Positions 14,374 through 17,429 of a stretch of 17,429 nucleotides of DNA are shown here, piece by piece. The notes beneath the pieces were generated by a model that made no database searches, was not told the origin of the DNA, and saw only the letters and a list, made by a program, of their open reading frames with translations. The DNA is from an uncultured Prevotella sp. (GTDB lineage: Bacteria > Bacteroidota > Bacteroidia > Bacteroidales > Bacteroidaceae): contig CABSIA010000051.1 in NCBI GenBank assembly GCA_902477645.1, positions 1 to 17,429 of the forward strand, read 5' to 3'. Position numbers and translations under genes: made by a program. The first letter of the stretch is position 1, and each line of letters begins with the position of its first letter.

Positions 14374-16014
14374 ATGAAAAAGAGTCTTTTGCAGAGAGAA
14401 AGAGCTGCTTATCAGCCAAAACTTCCAAAAGGTCTTCAGGGTGCCGTAAAGGTACAGGAAGGTGAGCCTACACAGAGTGTCGGCAATCAGGAAGAAATCA
14501 AAGCTATGTTCCCTAACACATACGGAATGCCGCTTATCGAGTTCGTTCCGGGTGAGCAGAGCCTTGCCAAGCAGATGAATGTAGGTGTTATCCTGTCTGG
14601 TGGTCAGGCTCCTGGCGGTCACAACGTGATTACAGGTCTCTTCGATGCTATCAAGAAACTTAACCCGGAGAACAAACTCTTTGGCTTTATCCTCGGTCCT
14701 GGTGGTCTTGTAGACCATAACTACATGGAGCTTACAGCAGAGCTTGTCGACGAGTACCGCAACACCGGCGGTTTCGACATGATTGGCTCTGGCCGTACAA
14801 AGCTTGAGAAGGTTGAGCAGTTCGAGAAAGGTCTTGAGATTATCCGTGAGCTTGACATCAAGGCTGTCGTTATCATCGGTGGCGATGACTCAAATACAAA
14901 CGCTTGCGTGCTCGCAGAGTACTATGCCGCAAAGAACTATGGCGTTCAGGTTATAGGCTGTCCTAAGACCATAGACGGCGACTTGAAGAACGACCAGATT
15001 GAGACAAGCTTCGGTTTCGACACAGCTTGTAAGACATACTCTGAGCTTATCGGCAACATCGAGCGTGACTGTAACTCTGCGCGTAAGTACTGGCACTTCA
15101 TCAAGGTAATGGGGCGCTCTGCATCTCATATCGCTCTCGAGTGCGCTCTCCAGTGCCAGCCAAACATCTGTCTCGTATCTGAGGAGGTTGAGGCTAAGGC
15201 TCTCTCTCTCGACGATGTTGTCACATATATCGCTACAGCTGTTGCTAACCGTGCCGCTGACGGTAACGACTTCGGTACCGTTATCATCCCAGAGGGACTT
15301 ATCGAGTTCATTCCTGCTATCAAGAAGCTTATTGCTGAGCTGAATGATGTCCTCGCATTGCCTGAGGCACAAAACCTCGGACGCAGCGAGCAGATTGACT
15401 TCGTTAAGCAGCACATCGCAGAGGACAACCTCGCTGTATTCAACAGCCTCCCGACAAGTGTCGCACGTCAGCTTGCTCTTGACCGTGACCCGCACGGAAA
15501 CGTACAGGTATCTCTTATCGAGACAGAGAAGCTCCTTAGCAACATGGTTGCTGCTAAGCTCGACAGGTGGAAGAAGGAAGGCAAGTATGTTGGCAAGTTC
15601 AATGCACAGCACCACTTCTTCGGATATGAGGGACGCTGCGCTGCTCCATCTAACTTCGATGCCGACTACTGCTATGCACTCGGAACAAGCGCCGCACAGC
15701 TCATCGCTAACGGTAAGACCGGTTACATGGCGATTGTAAAGAACACTACAGCTCCTGCCGACGAGTGGGTAGCAGGTGGTGTGCCTATCACAATGATGAT
15801 GAACATGGAGCGCCGTAACGGTGAGATGAAGCCTGTTATCCGTAAGGCTCTCGTTGAACTTGACGGTGCGCCGTTCAAGACTTTCGCTGCTAATCGTGAG
15901 GAGTGGGCAAAGGAGACCAGCTTCGTATATCCTGGCCCTATCCAGTACTGGGGACCGTCGTCAGTTTGCGACCTTACCACACGCACTCTTGCTCTTGAGC
16001 AGGAAGGCAAGTAA
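14374..16014 (+). CDS. pfp: Diphosphate--fructose-6-phosphate 1-phosphotransferase
   Basis: Pyrophosphate-dependent phosphofructokinase, interconverting fructose 6-phosphate plus PPi and fructose 1,6-bisphosphate plus phosphate in glycolysis and gluconeogenesis; cytoplasmic. The PPi signature is explicit: GGDDSNTN (169-176) has Asp where ATP enzymes have Gly, and PKTIDGD (197-203) has Lys198 where ATP enzymes have Gly, with catalytic D201. Other motifs: GGQAPGGHN (76-84), MGRSASH (246-252) and the C-terminal GYEGRCAAPSNFD. Length 546 aa corresponds to the long, plant-beta-like class used by Bacteroidetes and other anaerobes. Codon use is strongly biased and more GC-rich than in the accessory block, as expected for a highly expressed core gene. 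It contains no GATC that I could find. Confidence 0.97.
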   Translation: MKKSLLQRERAAYQPKLPKGLQGAVKVQEGEPTQSVGNQEEIKAMFPNTYGMPLIEFVPGEQSLAKQMNVGVILSGGQAPGGHNVITGLFDAIKKLNPENKLFGFILGPGGLVDHNYMELTAELVDEYRNTGGFDMIGSGRTKLEKVEQFEKGLEIIRELDIKAVVIIGGDDSNTNACVLAEYYAAKNYGVQVIGCPKTIDGDLKNDQIETSFGFDTACKTYSELIGNIERDCNSARKYWHFIKVMGRSASHIALECALQCQPNICLVSEEVEAKALSLDDVVTYIATAVANRAADGNDFGTVIIPEGLIEFIPAIKKLIAELNDVLALPEAQNLGRSEQIDFVKQHIAEDNLAVFNSLPTSVARQLALDRDPHGNVQVSLIETEKLLSNMVAAKLDRWKKEGKYVGKFNAQHHFFGYEGRCAAPSNFDADYCYALGTSAAQLIANGKTGYMAIVKNTTAPADEWVAGGVPITMMMNMERRNGEMKPVIRKALVELDGAPFKTFAANREEWAKETSFVYPGPIQYWGPSSVCDLTTRTLALEQEGK

Positions 16015-16048
16015 TTTGTAATTGTAATAGCAATACTGTATTATCTGA

Positions 16049-16924
16049 ATGAGCGCGACTATAAAGAAGACGACAAGAAAACACAACACTTCGGCATCGA
16101 GGCGCCGTCGTCAGAATGGCAGCCGCGCTCATTCTTCTTTTATGGCAAGGCTAAACCGCTATCCGCGCTGGACATGGTGGGTTGGCGGTGTGGCTATTGT
16201 CTTTTTTTATATTTGGGCTTTCTACTATTTTTTTGTAAGTCCTACGGGGTTCCGCTGGAGAGCTCTTTATGGCGATGCACGATATCCCGACGGTTACGAG
16301 ATACACGGCATAGACATATCACACTATCAGGGAACCATAAACTGGGACGACCTGAAAGGCAATGCTGTAATAAAAGGCTGTCCGCTGAGGTTTATAATCA
16401 TAAAGTCTACAGAAGGCTCAACACGTGTCGACCCTAACTTTAAGGACAATTTCTATCAGGCCCGTGAGTATGGCTTCATTCGTGGCGCATACCATTTCTG
16501 GAGCAACAAGTCTACGGCAAGGGCGCAGGCGTACCATTTTCTCAACAACGTAAGGCTTGAGGATGGTGACCTCCCGCCGGTTCTCGATATTGAGCATAAA
16601 CCCAAAAACACATCTGTAGAAGACTTCCAGCGTGACGTGCTTACATGGCTTCATATCGTTGAGGACAAATATCACGTAAAGCCCATTATATATACCTATT
16701 ATAAGTTTAAGGAGCAGTATCTCAGTGCGCCGGTATTCGACGACTATCCCTATTGGATAGCCCACTATTATGTTGACAAGGTGGAGTACAAAGGCAAATG
16801 GAAATTCTGGCAGCATACCGATGCCGGAAAACTGCCGGGCATAAAAGGCTATGTGGACCTCAATATCTACAACGGCTCGTACTACGACCTCAAAATGCTT
16901 ACCATTGGTGCCGACAAAGAGTAA
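16049..16924 (+). CDS. Membrane-anchored GH25 lysozyme-like muramidase
   Basis: Glycoside hydrolase family 25 protein predicted to cleave beta-1,4 bonds between N-acetylmuramic acid and N-acetylglucosamine in peptidoglycan. The N-terminus (1-40) is very basic (RRRR, HSSFMARLNR), followed by one membrane helix (about 43-63), giving a type II protein with the enzyme in the periplasm. The GH25 barrel covers about 85-285: HGIDISHYQG with D89, IIIKSTEG (116-123), GAYHFW (146-151), PPVLDIE with D180 and E182 as the probable catalytic pair, and WQHTDAGKLPG near the end. Length 291 aa is normal. It starts 34 bases after the pfp stop with no terminator seen, so readthrough from pfp is possible. Confidence 0.93.
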   Translation: MSATIKKTTRKHNTSASRRRRQNGSRAHSSFMARLNRYPRWTWWVGGVAIVFFYIWAFYYFFVSPTGFRWRALYGDARYPDGYEIHGIDISHYQGTINWDDLKGNAVIKGCPLRFIIIKSTEGSTRVDPNFKDNFYQAREYGFIRGAYHFWSNKSTARAQAYHFLNNVRLEDGDLPPVLDIEHKPKNTSVEDFQRDVLTWLHIVEDKYHVKPIIYTYYKFKEQYLSAPVFDDYPYWIAHYYVDKVEYKGKWKFWQHTDAGKLPGIKGYVDLNIYNGSYYDLKMLTIGADKE

Positions 16925-17009
16925 CGAACGCTTATGCCGGGTAATTATTCTTGACGTTTTTGCGAGCCTCTTCCGTATATGTTGCCGGAGCCATTGGTAT
17001 CTGTTTAAA

Positions 17010-17130
17010 AACGCATGCGGCTGCGTTGGCGATAAGATTATTAATCTTACGGCCAACAGATTATTAATCTTATGGCCAACAGATTAATAATCTTATCCAG
17101 AACGCATATATAAGCGTTTGGCAACGCAGG
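17010..17130. repeat. Tandem 23-bp palindromic repeats within nested hairpins
   Basis: Three successive units centre on AGATTATTAATCTTA or AGATTAATAATCTTA: 17033-17050, 17051-17073 and 17074-17098. Units two and three begin GGCCAACAGATTA and are 23 bp apart. Each is self-complementary: unit one pairs GTTGGC...TAAGATTA with TAATCTTA...GCCAAC, and unit two pairs GGCCA...GATTA with TAATC...TGGCC. Outside them are AACGCA/TGCGTT (17010-17027), CTGCGTTG (17021-17028) against CAACGCAG (17122-17129), and AACGC/GCGTT (17101-17118). The result is a densely folded element after the GH25 gene. Confidence 0.7.
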
Positions 17131-17215
17131 GGGGAAGCATGAGCTCTTTTATAAGGATGTGTTTGGAAAATTACTTACAAGCTTTAGCTGTTTTTACAGA
17201 GTTACTCTAACTTTG

Positions 17216-17282
17216 TGGTAAAATAATGGGTCAGCGGAAAATCAGTGGGGATAAGAATAATTTGTAAAGAAGTATTTTACCA
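17216..17282. repeat. 10-bp inverted repeat pair enclosing 47 bases
   Basis: TGGTAAAATA (17216-17225) and TATTTTACCA (17273-17282) are perfect reverse complements. The enclosed sequence has no coding content. It may be a miniature element or simply a stem; no target-site duplication is apparent. Confidence 0.4.
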
Positions 17283-17429
17283 TATAGTTATACAGGTCAT
17301 AAAGCTTGTCAAGTATTTAAGCCCTGAAAGGATTTTAAAGGGTTTGTAGGATAACCTGCCTCTGAATTTAAGCTCAAGCAGTGCGCCCCGAAGGGGCATG
17401 AGGCACTTAGCCCAGGGCAGAGCGAAGCG

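Larger units (their letters stand above)
16925..17429. other. 505-base region without a convincing gene
   Basis: No open frame here shows protein-like character. The stretch holds hairpins, a tandem palindromic repeat (17026-17098), a 10-bp inverted pair (17216-17282) and, near the window end, a small GC hairpin (GCCCC-GAA-GGGGC, 17385-17397) followed by GCCCAGGGCAGAGCGAAGCG, which is like intergenic repeat sequence seen in this group. I see no tRNA or rRNA. A small RNA or the start of a repeat element beyond the window cannot be excluded. Confidence 0.5.

Noticed and set aside
14890..15615. Long 241-aa frame antisense to pfp
   Set aside because: It is a shadow produced by the strong codon bias of pfp; its composition is not protein-like and it has no motif.
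17031..17098. Possible CRISPR array from the regular palindromic repeats
   Set aside because: Units are 23 bp and abut each other without unique spacers, and no cas gene is present in the window.

Overview
The window looks like a chromosomal segment of a Bacteroidales bacterium, most probably Prevotella or a close relative. Its promoters carry the Bacteroidetes -7 element TAnnTTTG with a -33 TTTG. Shine-Dalgarno sequences are weak or absent. It encodes a long pyrophosphate-dependent phosphofructokinase, a YgiQ-type radical SAM protein, a golvesin/amidase surface protein and DUF4143 ATPases, all typical of that order. The assignment rests on recognition by eye, not on a search.

Layout: (1) 60-1501, a nitroreductase overlapping a secreted phytase-like esterase (+). 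(2) 1585-7882, an AT-rich accessory block. It holds an ATPase/DUF4143 gene (+), a decayed second copy of the 3' end of the phytase-like gene, a second, convergent ATPase/DUF4143 gene (-), and a complete DpnII-type GATC restriction-modification operon (DpnM methylase, DpnII endonuclease, DpnA methylase) followed by a small uncharacterised acidic protein. (3) 7977-8014, a strong bidirectional terminator. (4) 8019-14198, a leftward run: a conserved 90-aa protein, a PlsC-like acyltransferase and a large secreted amidase-like protein with an inserted carbohydrate-binding domain, then a 101-aa hypothetical and YgiQ, separated by repeat-rich spacers. (5) 14374-16924, rightward pfp and a membrane-anchored GH25 lysozyme. 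(6) 16925-17429, a gene-free stretch full of hairpins and tandem palindromes.

The most interesting signal lies in block 2. The first ATPase gene and the dpnM operon start with the same upstream region: 94 bp ungapped, about 84% identical by hand count, including the promoter, ending exactly at both ATGs. It is a large dyad built from ATGTG/CACAT half-sites. A function-unknown DUF4143 ATPase and a GATC restriction system therefore appear to share one control element, although no regulator gene is visible. The second ATPase has a different palindromic motif around its own promoter. A diverged, stop-containing duplicate of the phytase-gene tail just after the first ATPase marks how that gene was probably inserted.

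The 4-mer GATC is very rare throughout the window, including the housekeeping genes (six sites found by eye, roughly 65 expected from composition). This fits long exposure of the lineage to GATC-cutting systems.
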